Positions 52,402 to 61,084 of a stretch of 64,000 nucleotides of DNA are shown in pieces (the stretch's first letter is position 1; the number at the start of each line of letters is the position of its first letter). The DNA comes from an archaeon (GTDB lineage Archaea > Thermoproteota > Nitrososphaeria > Nitrososphaerales > UBA183): positions 194,857 through 258,856 of the forward strand of contig JAKASI010000003.1 of assembly GCA_021828185.1 (NCBI GenBank). The letters are read 5' to 3'. The translations under genes and the position numbers were made by a program. Below the pieces are notes generated by a model. It made no database searches. It was not told the origin of the DNA and saw only the letters and a list, made by a program, of their open reading frames with translations.

Positions 52402-52812
52402 CTACCAGATTTGTTTCGCCGCCGGCTGCAACAGGGCGAACTTGTTGCCGTCCGGGTCGGCGAAGTGTGCTTCGGTCCCCCAGGGCCATTCCGTGGGTCT
52501 AGCCTCGTCGAACTTGACCCCCCGAGACTTCGTCTCTTCGAAGTCCTTCTTGCAGTCGGCGGTCTGGAAGGTCCATTGGGTTCCTTCCCCACCCCGCACT
52601 TGAATTTGGCCTCCCTTCTGATCTGGGAAGGAGCCTCCCGGGAAGAGGCTGATCTCTATGTCCTGCCCTTTCGGTGCGACAGTCAGCCATCTGACGCCCG
52701 TCGGGCCTGAATAGTCGGACCGCTTTTCAAGCCCCAGCGCTTTGGTGTAAAAATCCAGCGCCTTGTTCTGGTCCTTGACGACCAGCGTGACTACCATCAG
52801 CTTCTCGACCAT
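52402..52812 (-). CDS. VOC family protein (glyoxalase-like)
   Basis: A 136-residue VOC-fold protein: VVTLVVKDQNKALDFYTKAL, RWLTVAPKGQDIEISLFPG, WTFQTADCKKDFEETKSRGV and EAHFADPDGNKFALLQP with the closing acidic metal ligand region. Intact, unlike two other VOC genes here. It may be a dioxygenase, glyoxalase or resistance protein; no prediction of substrate. Confidence 0.82.
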   Translation of the reverse strand: MVEKLMVVTLVVKDQNKALDFYTKALGLEKRSDYSGPTGVRWLTVAPKGQDIEISLFPGGSFPDQKGGQIQVRGGEGTQWTFQTADCKKDFEETKSRGVKFDEARPTEWPWGTEAHFADPDGNKFALLQPAAKQIW

Positions 52813-52925
52813 GGTCTCCGTAGAGCCAAGCGTCGATATTTGAACCGCGGCCTAAAGAGTTCAGGCAAAAATGAAGCGATGAATAAATAGCGACGACGCC
52901 CCCCACGGACCAGAAGAAATCCCTA

Positions 52926-53873
52926 ATGGACGAACTTGACATCAGGATCTTCAGGGCTCTGCAGGCGGAGATGGCGGTGGCCCCCTCCGGCACGCAGGTG
53001 AAGTCGTCTCTCAGGTCCATCGCCGCGCGCATTGGTGCGGACGACATGACGGTGAGTTATCGGTACAAGAAGCTGGAGGAGTCCGGCTCGATGTCGGGCT
53101 GGCAGCTGATCGTCAACCCCACCTTCTTCGGCTCCAGGATGATGGATGTAGCCGTGGACGTGCAGCCGGAGTCCGCCAAGGCGGATATGATCAGGAAGCT
53201 CAAGCTAGTCCACGAGGTCCTGGCGCTGTTCGACTTCTATGGGCGAGCCCTGAGGATGATTGTCGTGTACAACGGGGAGGATTCACGCTCTCGGACAATC
53301 GAGCTAATCTCGCGCATCACGAACGCCGAGATGATGACCCAGACTCGTTGGGCGCTCCCCCAAAGCAGGACCGAGCGCCTGACGGAGACGGACGCGGCAA
53401 TCATCCGTGCGCTGTCGCATGACGCCCGAAGGAGCTTCGTCGAAGTGGCAAAGGAACAGCGTCTCTCCCCCAGGACCGTCAGCAACCGCGTCGGGAAACT
53501 GCGGGCGGAGAACACGATATTCGCGCTCCCCATCATCAACATGGGAGGGATCCCAGGGCTCATCCCGGTTTACCTCTCTTACACCTACTCCAAGGACGGG
53601 GTCAAGGGCGCGGTCGATCGGGCGATGCTCTCCCACTTCGAAGCAGGGTACATCTTCGCCCAGTTCTCGGACTCTCCCGGCGGGTGGATTCTACTGAGCG
53701 CCCCGGCGACGAAAGACGTCAAGGGGTACCTAGAATGGGCGAGGGCGCAGCCCGGCGTTGCCGGCGCAAGAGCCGACATACTCACGGAGACCATGATGTT
53801 CCCCGAGAAGCTGATCGAGCTCCTGACCCCTAGGAAAGAAACTGCGGAGATACGAAGGAAGTCGCCCAGCTAG
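52926..53873 (+). CDS. regulator with two Lrp/AsnC-like winged helices
   Basis: A 315-residue protein with duplicated DNA-binding and sensor-like halves. First unit: MDELDIRIFRALQAEM, RSIAARIGADDMTVSYRYKK. Second: LTETDAAIIRALSHDARRSF, VEVAKEQRLSPRTVSNRVGK. Each is followed by a beta-alpha-beta region like AsnC ligand domains. Such tandem proteins occur in archaea as global regulators. AATAAATAG upstream (52879-52887) may be the promoter. Confidence 0.8.
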   Translation: MDELDIRIFRALQAEMAVAPSGTQVKSSLRSIAARIGADDMTVSYRYKKLEESGSMSGWQLIVNPTFFGSRMMDVAVDVQPESAKADMIRKLKLVHEVLALFDFYGRALRMIVVYNGEDSRSRTIELISRITNAEMMTQTRWALPQSRTERLTETDAAIIRALSHDARRSFVEVAKEQRLSPRTVSNRVGKLRAENTIFALPIINMGGIPGLIPVYLSYTYSKDGVKGAVDRAMLSHFEAGYIFAQFSDSPGGWILLSAPATKDVKGYLEWARAQPGVAGARADILTETMMFPEKLIELLTPRKETAEIRRKSPS

Positions 53874-53937
53874 GGACGTCCATGGCCGCGCTTTCCGACC
53901 CCCCATGCCCGGCAGCTGGCCGTTAGGCGATGACGGG

Positions 53938-54663
53938 ATGTCTGGAAACCCGGGTCTCCTGCGCAACGGCCGATACCTGGTCTACAACGCCGAACACGCC
54001 TTCGCCAGTTTCGGCTACAGCCTCTACACCATCACGATACCCGCGTTCTCCTGCGTCTTCTCCGGCAGCATCCTCTTCACCGGGCTGACACTCTTTGTCG
54101 AGTACGGCATCTACTCGGTCACCTTCTTGGCCGGCCCGATCGTGGACAGGGTCGTGGACAAGCGGCGCGTACTCATCACTTCAGCGGCGATCGCTGCGCT
54201 GGCTCTGCCTCAGGGCGACGCTCAGTTTTTCTATGCGCAGGCGTCTCCTGCCATCGGCATGCGCTTCGAAGAGACAAGAGAGTTTGAAGGGGATGCCTCT
54301 GAAGTCTGGAAGAGGGCGTCCGCCATCAGCGAGATCCCCAAGTACTGGCATGGGACGCGGACCCTCGAGGTGGTGAGCGAAAGCGGCGGCGCCGCGCATG
54401 TGAAGATCAAGTTCGCCTTCGGTGGGTCCGGGGAGGCGGACGTCATAGCGGACGGAGAGAAGCGGATGCTCACCATCGACTACACGTCGGGACCGTTCAC
54501 AGGGAAGCAGACCGTAGAGGTGGGCGACGGCCAGGTGATCGCGAAGTGGGACGTGAAGTTCAAGGGGGTCTTTCGCGTGGCATCAAGGTGGAACGAAGGT
54601 CACTTCAGGTCCGGGACAGTGCACGCGTTAGAGAGGCTGACTGCACCGGGGAGCCAGGCCTAG
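53938..54663 (+). CDS. MFS-fragment and SRPBCC protein in one frame
   Basis: A 241-residue frame. Residues 1-95 are the first three helices of an MFS transporter (YLVYNAEHAFASFGYSLYTI, ILFTGLTLFVEYGIYSVTFL, DRVVDKRRVLITSAAIAAL); the rest is an SRPBCC protein (RFEETREFEGDASEVWKRAS to WNEGHFRSGTVHALERL). A TATA-like TTTTTCTATG (54228-54237) lies about 27 nt before an in-frame ATG (54259), so the SRPBCC part may be a separate 134-residue gene and the MFS part a fragment. A true fusion is less likely. Confidence 0.65.
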   Translation: MSGNPGLLRNGRYLVYNAEHAFASFGYSLYTITIPAFSCVFSGSILFTGLTLFVEYGIYSVTFLAGPIVDRVVDKRRVLITSAAIAALALPQGDAQFFYAQASPAIGMRFEETREFEGDASEVWKRASAISEIPKYWHGTRTLEVVSESGGAAHVKIKFAFGGSGEADVIADGEKRMLTIDYTSGPFTGKQTVEVGDGQVIAKWDVKFKGVFRVASRWNEGHFRSGTVHALERLTAPGSQA

Positions 54664-54779
54664 CCGCGTTTCCTGGTTCTTGCTACTTTCGTCCTGCAGT
54701 TTCGGGCTCCCCTCTCCCATAATTTTGCATTCAAATCGCTGCTAGGCGTTATATCGCCACTGCGTCGCGGGTGTCCTCC

Positions 54780-55124
54780 ATGTGGTTGGAGATTATAGTC
54801 GGAGGGGGCCTTGTCACCTTCTCCAACGCAGGCGTGCACCTGAACAGATGGGGGAAGGACCCTCGCCTCGAGTGGGCGTCCAGGGTCGAGGCTGAAGCGC
54901 AGAGAACCAGCGGGAAGACCGAAGGGGTGGAATTCCTCGACGATGAGGGGGACCTCCGGATTCATCTCCACAGGGACGCGGTCCCTTCGGTGATAAGGGC
55001 GATAGACAAGATGGAGCCCTCGATGCCCCAGGACGTGGTCGGGTTCTTCCAGCGGATCAGCTATCTGCTGGAGAACAGCGATGAGTTGGGCGCTACTGTA
55101 AGGGACCTCGGCCTTGTCCGGTAG
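54780..55124 (+). CDS. hypothetical protein with one membrane helix
   Basis: A 114-residue protein: a short N-terminal hydrophobic segment (WLEIIVGGGLVTFSNAGVHL) followed by a soluble alpha/beta region with VEFLDDEGDLRIHLHRDAVP. GTTATATCG at 54747-54755 is a TATA box; ATG 54780 or GTG 54771 both fit a leaderless message. Not recognised. Confidence 0.6.
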   Translation: MWLEIIVGGGLVTFSNAGVHLNRWGKDPRLEWASRVEAEAQRTSGKTEGVEFLDDEGDLRIHLHRDAVPSVIRAIDKMEPSMPQDVVGFFQRISYLLENSDELGATVRDLGLVR

Positions 55125-55190
55125 TGATTTCGGTCAAGTACCCGAGCCTCGAGCAGTTCGTCCCGCTTAGGATAGAGCGGAGAGTGAAGG

Positions 55191-55391
55191 TCACGTGTCA
55201 GGTTCAGGAGAACCCGAGGGGCGTCTCAGTATGACACCTGCGGTGGAGAGCACTACACCAAACATGACTGCCATGGCCGCAAGCGAGAAAACCCCGAGGG
55301 CCGGATTTTCAATCAGATTCTTCAAGCCGAACAAGATGAAAATCGCCCCGAAGGACAGAATCAGATAGGCCCCTACGGCGCAGGAGTCCAA
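55191..55391 (-). CDS. small two-helix membrane protein
   Basis: A 66-residue protein starting with TTG, with two helices (YLILSFGAIFILFGLKNLI, LGVFSLAAMAVMFGVVLSTA) and a short polar tail. The shared TATA box at 55416-55425 supports the start. Family unknown. Confidence 0.6.
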   Translation of the reverse strand: MDSCAVGAYLILSFGAIFILFGLKNLIENPALGVFSLAAMAVMFGVVLSTAGVILRRPSGSPEPDT

Positions 55392-55415
55392 CCCGTTTCT
55401 GCGGGAGTCCTTTCA

Positions 55416-55425
55416 CATATATATG
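55416..55425. promoter_or_regulatory. bidirectional TATA box
   Basis: CATATATATG is a perfect palindrome. It lies 25-34 nt upstream of the TTG at 55391 (minus) and 14-23 nt upstream of a TTG at 55439 (plus), so it could drive both divergent genes. Confidence 0.45.
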
Positions 55426-55438
55426 CCATCGCCTCTGA

Positions 55439-56034
55439 TTGGCTGGTGCCCGCGTCGTGGAAGTCCGGATCGCCATCGTCTTCGACATTTTCGTAGTTTT
55501 CTTCTCTCTGGGAGCCGTATGAGTCGTTGTGGGTCAGGCGGGGTCGCAGTTCCCGACTGGATACGACGCGTTCGACATTTCCAGCATGGTCGGGGGATAC
55601 ATCGGCGGACAGCAGGTCAATCCACCCAGCTATCAGCAGTCCAACTTCGTTGCTTTCACCCAGGCTGTCCTCCCCCCTCTGATAGTGGGGAATCTGGAAC
55701 TTGATACGGCGATTGTCGCAATCCCTGCCCCCTCCTCCTAGCATTCTTTTCCCTCGCCCGTTGGCGACTCTGGCTCCCCGCGGGAATCTCAGGGGTTGTT
55801 GGTGGCGCGCTTTGGACCGTGGCAGTCCCAACGATCGCCAAGCAAGCTGCTGGCAGGTTGGCCGCGTGGCAGGGGTTCAACGGAGTGGGAACCCAGGTCT
55901 CGGTAGGCTCCTCGCTGGGCCCGGACATCGCCATGGCTGGTGGTGCCCTCCTGCTAATCACGTACTTCATGACCATGAAGGAGAAGCTCGATCCTCCTCT
56001 GAACTCGGACTTGCCGAATCCTCCGTCAACCTGA
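55439..56034 (+). pseudogene. secreted/membrane protein gene with TGA and frameshift
   Basis: From TTG 55439 the frame gives a signal-like helix (RIAIVFDIFVVFFSLGAV), a TGA (55520-55522), then in frame VVVGQAGSQFPTGYDAFDIS and AFTQAVLPPLIVGNLELDTA up to a TAG; the +1 frame then continues with WRLWLPAGISGVVGGALWTV, TIAKQAAGRLAAWQGFNGVG and a second membrane helix AMAGGALLLITYFMTMKEKL. This looks like one membrane-spanning protein broken twice. Family unknown; it could also be two small genes. Confidence 0.5.
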
Positions 56035-56252
56035 GAAGTTCTCCCTCCTCGGGGTTTGCAGCCATAGGCGGCCTGGGGACTTGTCGCCCGAGGAGGACGG
56101 AAATGTCTCGCGGTTTGAAGGTAATTCGGCGAACATGACCTCAGGTCCATTACGCCTCCCCACTGGGAACAATCCTAGCCCCTGCCAGGACTCCGTTTCT
56201 TCTCACCAGAGCGCGTTAATCGCATAAATCCCACTTGGTAGACGCTGCACTG

Positions 56253-56822
56253 ATGGCCTCCGAACTCGCATATGTGTTCTGGCACTGGCCGCGCTCGGAT
56301 GTGTCGATCAGGTCTTATGAGAGAAAGCTTGGTTCATTCCAGTCTGCCCTGATGTCGAGTAAGCCACTCGGGCTGACCGCCGCCCTGAGCTATCGTGTGG
56401 ACTCCCTTCCGTGGGGACCCAAAGGAAGACCCCTGTATGAGGACTGGTACGCTGTCGAAGGTTTCGCCGACCTCGGCGTGCTCAACGACGCCGCGGTTGC
56501 CGAGGGGGTCAAGGGGTTTCACGATGCTGTCGCCAGAGACTACATGAAAGGCGCCGGCGGACTCTTCAAGCTGATACATGGAGGCCTTCCGCTCCGCGAG
56601 GCCAGGTACGCCACCTGGATTGAGAAGCCGGTCGGGCCGCCCTACAAGTCGTACTATGAGGAGTTGGCCGAGAGGATAGGGAACAAGCGGACCGACCTGT
56701 GGCGGAGGCAGATGGTCCTCGGGCCGTCGGCACAGTTCTGCATACACAGCCGCGAGGCTGTCGATTTCCCCAAGACCCTTCGGCCATTCACCTCGAAGGT
56801 CAAGGTGGCGGTTTCCAGTTGA
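56253..56822 (+). CDS. hypothetical soluble protein
   Basis: A 189-residue protein: ASELAYVFWHWPRSDVSIRS, SYERKLGSFQSALMSS, YEDWYAVEGFADLGVLNDAA, YATWIEKPVGPPYKSYYEEL. The strand pattern recalls dimeric alpha-beta barrel (EthD-like) proteins, but no family is recognised with confidence. GCATAAATC at 56222-56230 is a TATA box for ATG 56253. Confidence 0.6.
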   Translation: MASELAYVFWHWPRSDVSIRSYERKLGSFQSALMSSKPLGLTAALSYRVDSLPWGPKGRPLYEDWYAVEGFADLGVLNDAAVAEGVKGFHDAVARDYMKGAGGLFKLIHGGLPLREARYATWIEKPVGPPYKSYYEELAERIGNKRTDLWRRQMVLGPSAQFCIHSREAVDFPKTLRPFTSKVKVAVSS

Positions 56823-56917
56823 GGCGGTCTGTGGGTCGAGACTGATTTCACTACCGGGCTCCTGCCGGGAGTAGCTCGCTGCGTTGGACTGCAACCTGTC
56901 ATGCCAGAGGCAGGCGG

Positions 56918-57457
56918 CTAGTCCGTTGCTCCAAGCGCCTTCAGATCAAGCCGCCAGATGTTGACGCGCAGGAACTTTCCGCTCTCGGGCGGGTATTCGG
57001 ACTCGGTTTCCCCGGCAAGGGCGAACCCGAGCTTTCTGCATATGGCGTTCGACTGGTGGTTGTTCACTGAGGGAGACGCGAATAGGAATCTGCGATTCAG
57101 CTTGGCGACATGATTCGCCAGTAGCCTGGTTGCGGCGGTTGCGATTCCCTTCCCCTGGAATTCAGGCAGGACGAACCAGCCCGCCTCCCATCCGTTTTGT
57201 CCGTCTTCATCCCTCTCCCAGTATCCGACGTTACCTACGGGGGCGTTCTCTGGGCCCATGGTAATGGTGTACATGCATCCAGCACTTGGGTCCGCCGACA
57301 GGGCGAGGAACAATTTGTGGCGCTTCCTCAGCGTTTCCGGGCTCTCCGGCCCGTTGAGATGCACCATCTGGTTTGGGTCTCCGAGAGTCCTCTCTAGGAC
57401 CCACATGTCGCCTTCGGCATAGGGACGGATTGAGACTTCCTCAGTCATGGTACCCAA
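56918..57457 (-). CDS. GNAT family N-acetyltransferase
   Basis: A 179-residue GNAT of the RimJ-like kind: VSIRPYAEGDMWVLERTLGD, VGNVGYWERDEDGQNGWEAG, WFVLPEFQGKGIATAATRLL with the acetyl-CoA loop QGKGIA, and SNAICRKLGFALAGETESEY. It overlaps the upstream VOC gene end by 17 bp on the same strand. Substrate unknown. Confidence 0.83.
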   Translation of the reverse strand: MGTMTEEVSIRPYAEGDMWVLERTLGDPNQMVHLNGPESPETLRKRHKLFLALSADPSAGCMYTITMGPENAPVGNVGYWERDEDGQNGWEAGWFVLPEFQGKGIATAATRLLANHVAKLNRRFLFASPSVNNHQSNAICRKLGFALAGETESEYPPESGKFLRVNIWRLDLKALGATD

Positions 57458-57923
57458 TTCGAAGGATGTGTACCGTCAGATAAAGAGTTTCGTCGCGCAC
57501 AGGGTTTCGTTGCGTTTCAGACGGTCTGGAAAGCGCCCCAGAAGGCTGCTTCGAGTCGAACTCGTTACCGTCTGGGTCCGCGAACTCGCAAATCCACTCT
57601 CCCCAGTCCATTCTTTTCGGCGGCGTAAGGAACTTGACGCCCTTTCTTCTGAGCCGTTCGTACTCTGAGTTGATGTCTGGAGTGAGAAACGTGATCCCGG
57701 TCGATCCCGGCTCGCACAGGTGGACGCGCGTTCTGGGCCTCCCTGGTCCCAACTCAATCCAATGACCCGGATTATCCACGGTCCCTTGCACCCCCGGGTC
57801 GGGGTCGGACACCGGTGGGCCGATGTAGGCGACTTTCAGGCCGAGCACATCGACATACCATCGAAGAGCCTTCTTCTTGTCGGCCACCACGATGGTTACA
57901 GTGTCGATACCGTCGATGGTCAT
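57441..57923 (-). CDS. VOC family protein
   Basis: A 160-residue VOC protein: IDTVTIVVADKKKALRWYVD, VLGLKVAYIGPPV, GHWIELGPGRPRTRVHLCEP, and WICEFADPDGNEFDSKQPSG with the Glu metal ligand. The last 30 residues overlap the GNAT start. Intact. Substrate unknown. Confidence 0.83.
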   Translation of the reverse strand: MTIDGIDTVTIVVADKKKALRWYVDVLGLKVAYIGPPVSDPDPGVQGTVDNPGHWIELGPGRPRTRVHLCEPGSTGITFLTPDINSEYERLRRKGVKFLTPPKRMDWGEWICEFADPDGNEFDSKQPSGALSRPSETQRNPVRDETLYLTVHILRIGYHD

Positions 57924-58294
57924 TGATATTGAGGATGGGCGGGAGCCGGAAAACCTTGGGTCTGATGGCTGGAGTGCCGTTGTGGAGACCAGGCGACGTC
58001 AAGATAGTGCATGGGGTTCGTTGCGCCCCGCCGAAACCTAGGGGGCCAAGGGGCCTCGGTGGACGAAGTTTTCCCGGCTGAAAACTTGTGCAACCGGTCA
58101 AATCCATCTCCATGTGGTTTGCAAACAGACGACTCGGGCGCAGGAACTGACAACGCAGACTCGAATCGCACGTCGACTCGCCGCTCTCGGCACCCCCGGC
58201 CCCCAATCAGGGAACGGTTTCAGGGCAGGAAGTTGGCAGGGACCCGCATGCGCACTAGGCAGTACGCTACGAATGGTACTGTTGCTCTTCGAGT
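57924..58294. other. gene-free stretch
   Basis: About 370 bp with only weak shadow frames. No tRNA, repeat or clear promoter for a plus-strand gene was seen; the end carries the tail of the zinc-finger gene on the minus strand. Confidence 0.4.
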
Positions 58295-58486
58295 CTACGT
58301 GCTCTGCATGTGCCCCATGCTGTGCTGGGCGAGCTCCTGCCTGATGCTCTCGAGGGCCCTAAGCACCTCCTTGTTCATCGCCTGGTAGTGGTTCAGGAGG
58401 TGATATTCCCTCTGATCCTTGGGGAAGGTCTGGCCGCAGTGAGGACAGAAGTCGTTGTTCGTCTGCTTCGGCTTCGACTTCGGCAC
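58295..58486 (-). CDS. small C2H2 zinc-finger protein
   Basis: A 63-residue protein with a classic C2H2 finger: DFCPHCGQTFPKDQREYHLL, then NH (Cys-x2-Cys ... His-x3-His), followed by a helix EVLRALESIRQELAQHSMGH. A TATA-like GATAAATCG lies at 58509-58517, 23-31 nt before the GTG start. Archaeal single-finger proteins of this size are usually DNA binding. Confidence 0.7.
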   Translation of the reverse strand: MPKSKPKQTNNDFCPHCGQTFPKDQREYHLLNHYQAMNKEVLRALESIRQELAQHSMGHMQST

Positions 58487-58635
58487 GGCACAACTCGTGC
58501 ACGTGACGATTTATCCTTTTGAGAGGTGGGTTTCTGGCAGCTCTCTTCCGTCGAGCGAAGGGTCACGAAAATCGATGGCGACTCGTCCCGCGGAAGAATG
58601 CCTTGTCTAGGCACGGCCGCAAGTCGCGTGCTCGG

Positions 58636-58785
58636 CTAGACGAGCTTCTGCATCACGATGTTGTTCTGGCCGAACGGCGCGACTGTCTTGAATCCTTCCT
58701 TCTTGAACAACTCGCAGTAGTACTGCTCGGCTATGGATGAGACCGGGACAAACGACGCGCCTGCCTCGCGGCGGAGGAAAGGAAC
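58636..58785 (-). pseudogene. C-terminal fragment of an unidentified protein
   Basis: A short frame with protein-like sequence, GASFVPVSSIAEQYYCELFK, KEGFKTVAPFGQNNIVMQKL, ending at 58636. Upstream the frame continues only as a shadow of the CBS gene. It looks like the last 45 residues of a lost gene. Confidence 0.35.
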
Positions 58786-58820
58786 CGTGCCTGACGACGG
58801 TCGCGACCGTCGCCGTGTGA

Positions 58821-58830
58821 CTTTATAGTC
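58821..58830 (+). promoter_or_regulatory. TATA box of the CBS gene
   Basis: CTTTATAGTC, 23-32 nt upstream of the ATG at 58853. Confidence 0.5.
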
Positions 58831-58852
58831 GCAGACCTGGGGCTCTCCTCGT

Positions 58853-59344
58853 ATGTCGCCCAATGACAGAGAGGGAGATGTCCTGAAGAAACTGGACCTG
58901 CGGGTGAAGGAGATCATGAGGCCGAACCCTCCCACGGTACCTGCGAGCGCCACGGTCCTGGAGGCGGCCAAGGTGATGGAGAAGCAGGACTCCTCGTTCG
59001 TCTTCGTGAAGTCGAAGAAGGGGATCGTCGGCGTAGTCACCGAGCGGGACATCACGAGGAGGGTCGTCGGGAAAGGGGCGTCCCCTGCCGCGACCAAGGT
59101 CGAGACCGTGATGACCTCACCCATGATCGTGGTGTCTCCCGAAGCGAAGGTCGAAGACGCACTCAACGTCATGGCATCCAAGAAGGTGAGGATGCTCCCG
59201 GTCATGGACGACAAGGCAGGGCTGGCGGGGCTCGTGTCCGTCTCGGACATAGCGAAGGCTCTCGCCGAGAAGTCGGGCTACACCTCTTCGCTGATAACCG
59301 CCATGACAAAGGAGAACCCGCCCCGGAGCGGAATCTACGGCTGA
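58853..59344 (+). CDS. CBS domain pair protein
   Basis: A 163-residue protein with two CBS domains: LRVKEIMRPNPPTVPASATV, FVFVKSKKGIVGVVTERDIT and VETVMTSPMIVVSPEAKVED, MLPVMDDKAGLAGLVSVSDI. Such Bateman modules sense adenine nucleotides. No other domain is attached, so it would act in trans on a partner. Leaderless start set by the TATA box. Confidence 0.9.
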   Translation: MSPNDREGDVLKKLDLRVKEIMRPNPPTVPASATVLEAAKVMEKQDSSFVFVKSKKGIVGVVTERDITRRVVGKGASPAATKVETVMTSPMIVVSPEAKVEDALNVMASKKVRMLPVMDDKAGLAGLVSVSDIAKALAEKSGYTSSLITAMTKENPPRSGIYG

Positions 59345-59381
59345 CCTGTTCCTCTCCTGATCTGAGAGCGGCCGTACGCGC

Positions 59382-59804
59382 TCAGTGGGTGTCCGGAGAC
59401 GGAGTCAAGGGGACCTGGAACTCCTTCTCTTCCCACATGTCGTAGGCGGTCGCCGAAGAGGAAGCCTGGGTGATGATGGCCAGGGCGGTCGCCACGTGCA
59501 TGAAGCCGACGGCTCCGAAGTATGTTGACCCCCACGAAAGCATGACCCCAGCCGCCAGGGCCAGTCCGAGGACCCCCTGAAAGATGGCGAGATACCATGT
59601 GGTCTTCGTTATGCGCTTTATCCTAGATGGGCAGGAGGTACGTCTGACGCCCCTGTAGACCGCGAACGCCAGCCCCAGGATTGCCACCGCAACTACGACG
59701 TGGACCACGAGGTCCACAGCGTCGCCCAGGGGCGAGAAGAGGATGAACACGATCTGAAAGAAAGCGACCCAGATTATCGCATACATCGCCTTCCAGTTGT
59801 CCAT
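59382..59804 (-). CDS. hypothetical four-helix membrane protein
   Basis: A 140-residue protein with four helices (MYAIIWVAFFQIVFILFSPL, VVHVVVAVAILGLAFAVYRG, LAIFQGVLGLALAAGVMLSW, FMHVATALAIITQASSSATA). ATG 59804 is chosen because CTTAAATC about 27 nt upstream (59829-59836) is a TATA box. His residues in helices 2 and 4 might bind haem, as in small cytochrome-b-like proteins, but this is speculative. Confidence 0.65.
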   Translation of the reverse strand: MDNWKAMYAIIWVAFFQIVFILFSPLGDAVDLVVHVVVAVAILGLAFAVYRGVRRTSCPSRIKRITKTTWYLAIFQGVLGLALAAGVMLSWGSTYFGAVGFMHVATALAIITQASSSATAYDMWEEKEFQVPLTPSPDTH

Positions 59805-59949
59805 GGACCGTGAGCTGAGAGAGTTGTGATTTAAGGCTGAGACGGCTCCCTCCCTGGATTCAGGGACCATCGCGCCTCTCCCTGGTAGCCGACTCGAAAC
59901 GGTAGGTCGTCAGGAGCCCTGGACGACTGTCAATCGCTTCGCTCTAACG

Positions 59950-60475
59950 CTATGGTCCGAGCAGTACCCCGTTCTTCGACACTTCGGGTTCGGTGCACTG
60001 GCTGCGGTCGAAACAGCATGCAGTCCGCTTTCCTGACTTAGGTTTTGAGAGAGTCTTTCCGATCCGTATGCCGCATGTTTCCTGGTTCCTGGTCGCGATT
60101 ATCCAACGGATCCAGTCCCATCGCGCGTTTGGCGTGATGCCCGTCCAAAGGTCGTATGCTTGTCTGTCGACCGCGAGGGCCTTCTTCAGGTCCTCCGGCA
60201 CCCTGGGCTCCGGCCATTTCTTGACCGGTTCAATCGCCAGCGTCGCCGTGCCACCGGCGTCAATCCTGATGCCTTTGCGTATGGCGTTGTCCACTTTGAG
60301 CCAATGGCTTCTCTTTCCGTCAGGTTCGAGCGGCGCCTGAAAGCGGAAACCGTTGATGGTTCCCCTGGCCATCACCATGCCTCGATGGAAGCTTCGCGCT
60401 CGCGCCCTTCGGGAGCCTGAGAAGCGTCAAGGAGCCGATCTTGACCAGTCTGGCTTCGAAGCGGACTTCCGACAT
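59950..60475 (-). pseudogene. DUF1905/YdeI-like protein gene, one frameshift
   Basis: ATG 60475 opens SEVRFEARLVKIGSLTLLRL, LPKGASAKLPSR, which is the start of a DUF1905 domain; a one-base shift near 60375 is needed to continue as ARGTINGFRFQAPLEPDGKR, SHWLKVDNAIRKGIRID and the YdeI-like C-terminal part (VPEDLKKALAVDRQAYDLW, RWDWIRWIIATRNQETCGIR). The second frame has its own ATGs, so a coupled two-gene form cannot be excluded, but loss of function is likelier. Confidence 0.65.
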
Positions 60476-60722
60476 GTTCCCTCCTCCGTGTCAGTCCTCG
60501 TAATATTCGTTGGCGCGGGAGCTGTTCGCCTGGGTTCCCCGCTTTCCTGCTGGTTGAGTCATGCGAATTCCTTCGGACTGCCGTTCTTGAACACGCGCCT
60601 AAGAGATTCAGGCGAAGGTGAAGCCCGCTAGGAGGAGCCCACGCGGTTTACTTTTCCTTACCCCGAATTCAAAAGTTTCACGCACCGGACGATATCTTAC
60701 GGCGTGCCGGATCAGAGCCGCA

Positions 60723-60977
60723 ATGGCACTCATAAACAGTGCCGACGAAGCGGAGAGCGTAGCCAGTGAGTGGCTCAAACAGCGATACCCACGGCGGCTT
60801 GCGAAGGCCAGCATCAGTCATGTAATGCTTGAAGGGGGGACGTGGACGGTCAAGGCCAATCTAGAAATCAGAGGCGACCTGTTTGGGCGGAAGAAGAGCA
60901 CGCTCATGCTGAGGATTGACCCTGAGTCGATGAACGTAGTCGGATACTCCGACGTGACAGTAACTGGAAAAGCCTAG
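60723..60977 (+). CDS. small PepSY-like protein
   Basis: An 84-residue protein: a helix (DEAESVASEWLKQRYPRRLA) then strands with AKASISHVMLEGGTWTVKAN, FGRKKSTLMLRIDPESMNVV and GYSDVTVTGKA. The order and length resemble the 5734-5946 protein and PepSY-type domains. ATG 60723 is chosen because the region before it is intergenic in character. Function unknown. Confidence 0.55.
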   Translation: MALINSADEAESVASEWLKQRYPRRLAKASISHVMLEGGTWTVKANLEIRGDLFGRKKSTLMLRIDPESMNVVGYSDVTVTGKA

Positions 60978-61084
60978 CGAGAGGACTTCCGGGTTACAGT
61001 AGGTGCTCGCATTCGCGGTGCACAGAGTTCACCGCGGCCCGCCTGGTCCACCCTTAAATGTGAAACATTGATTGGGGTCTTCCA

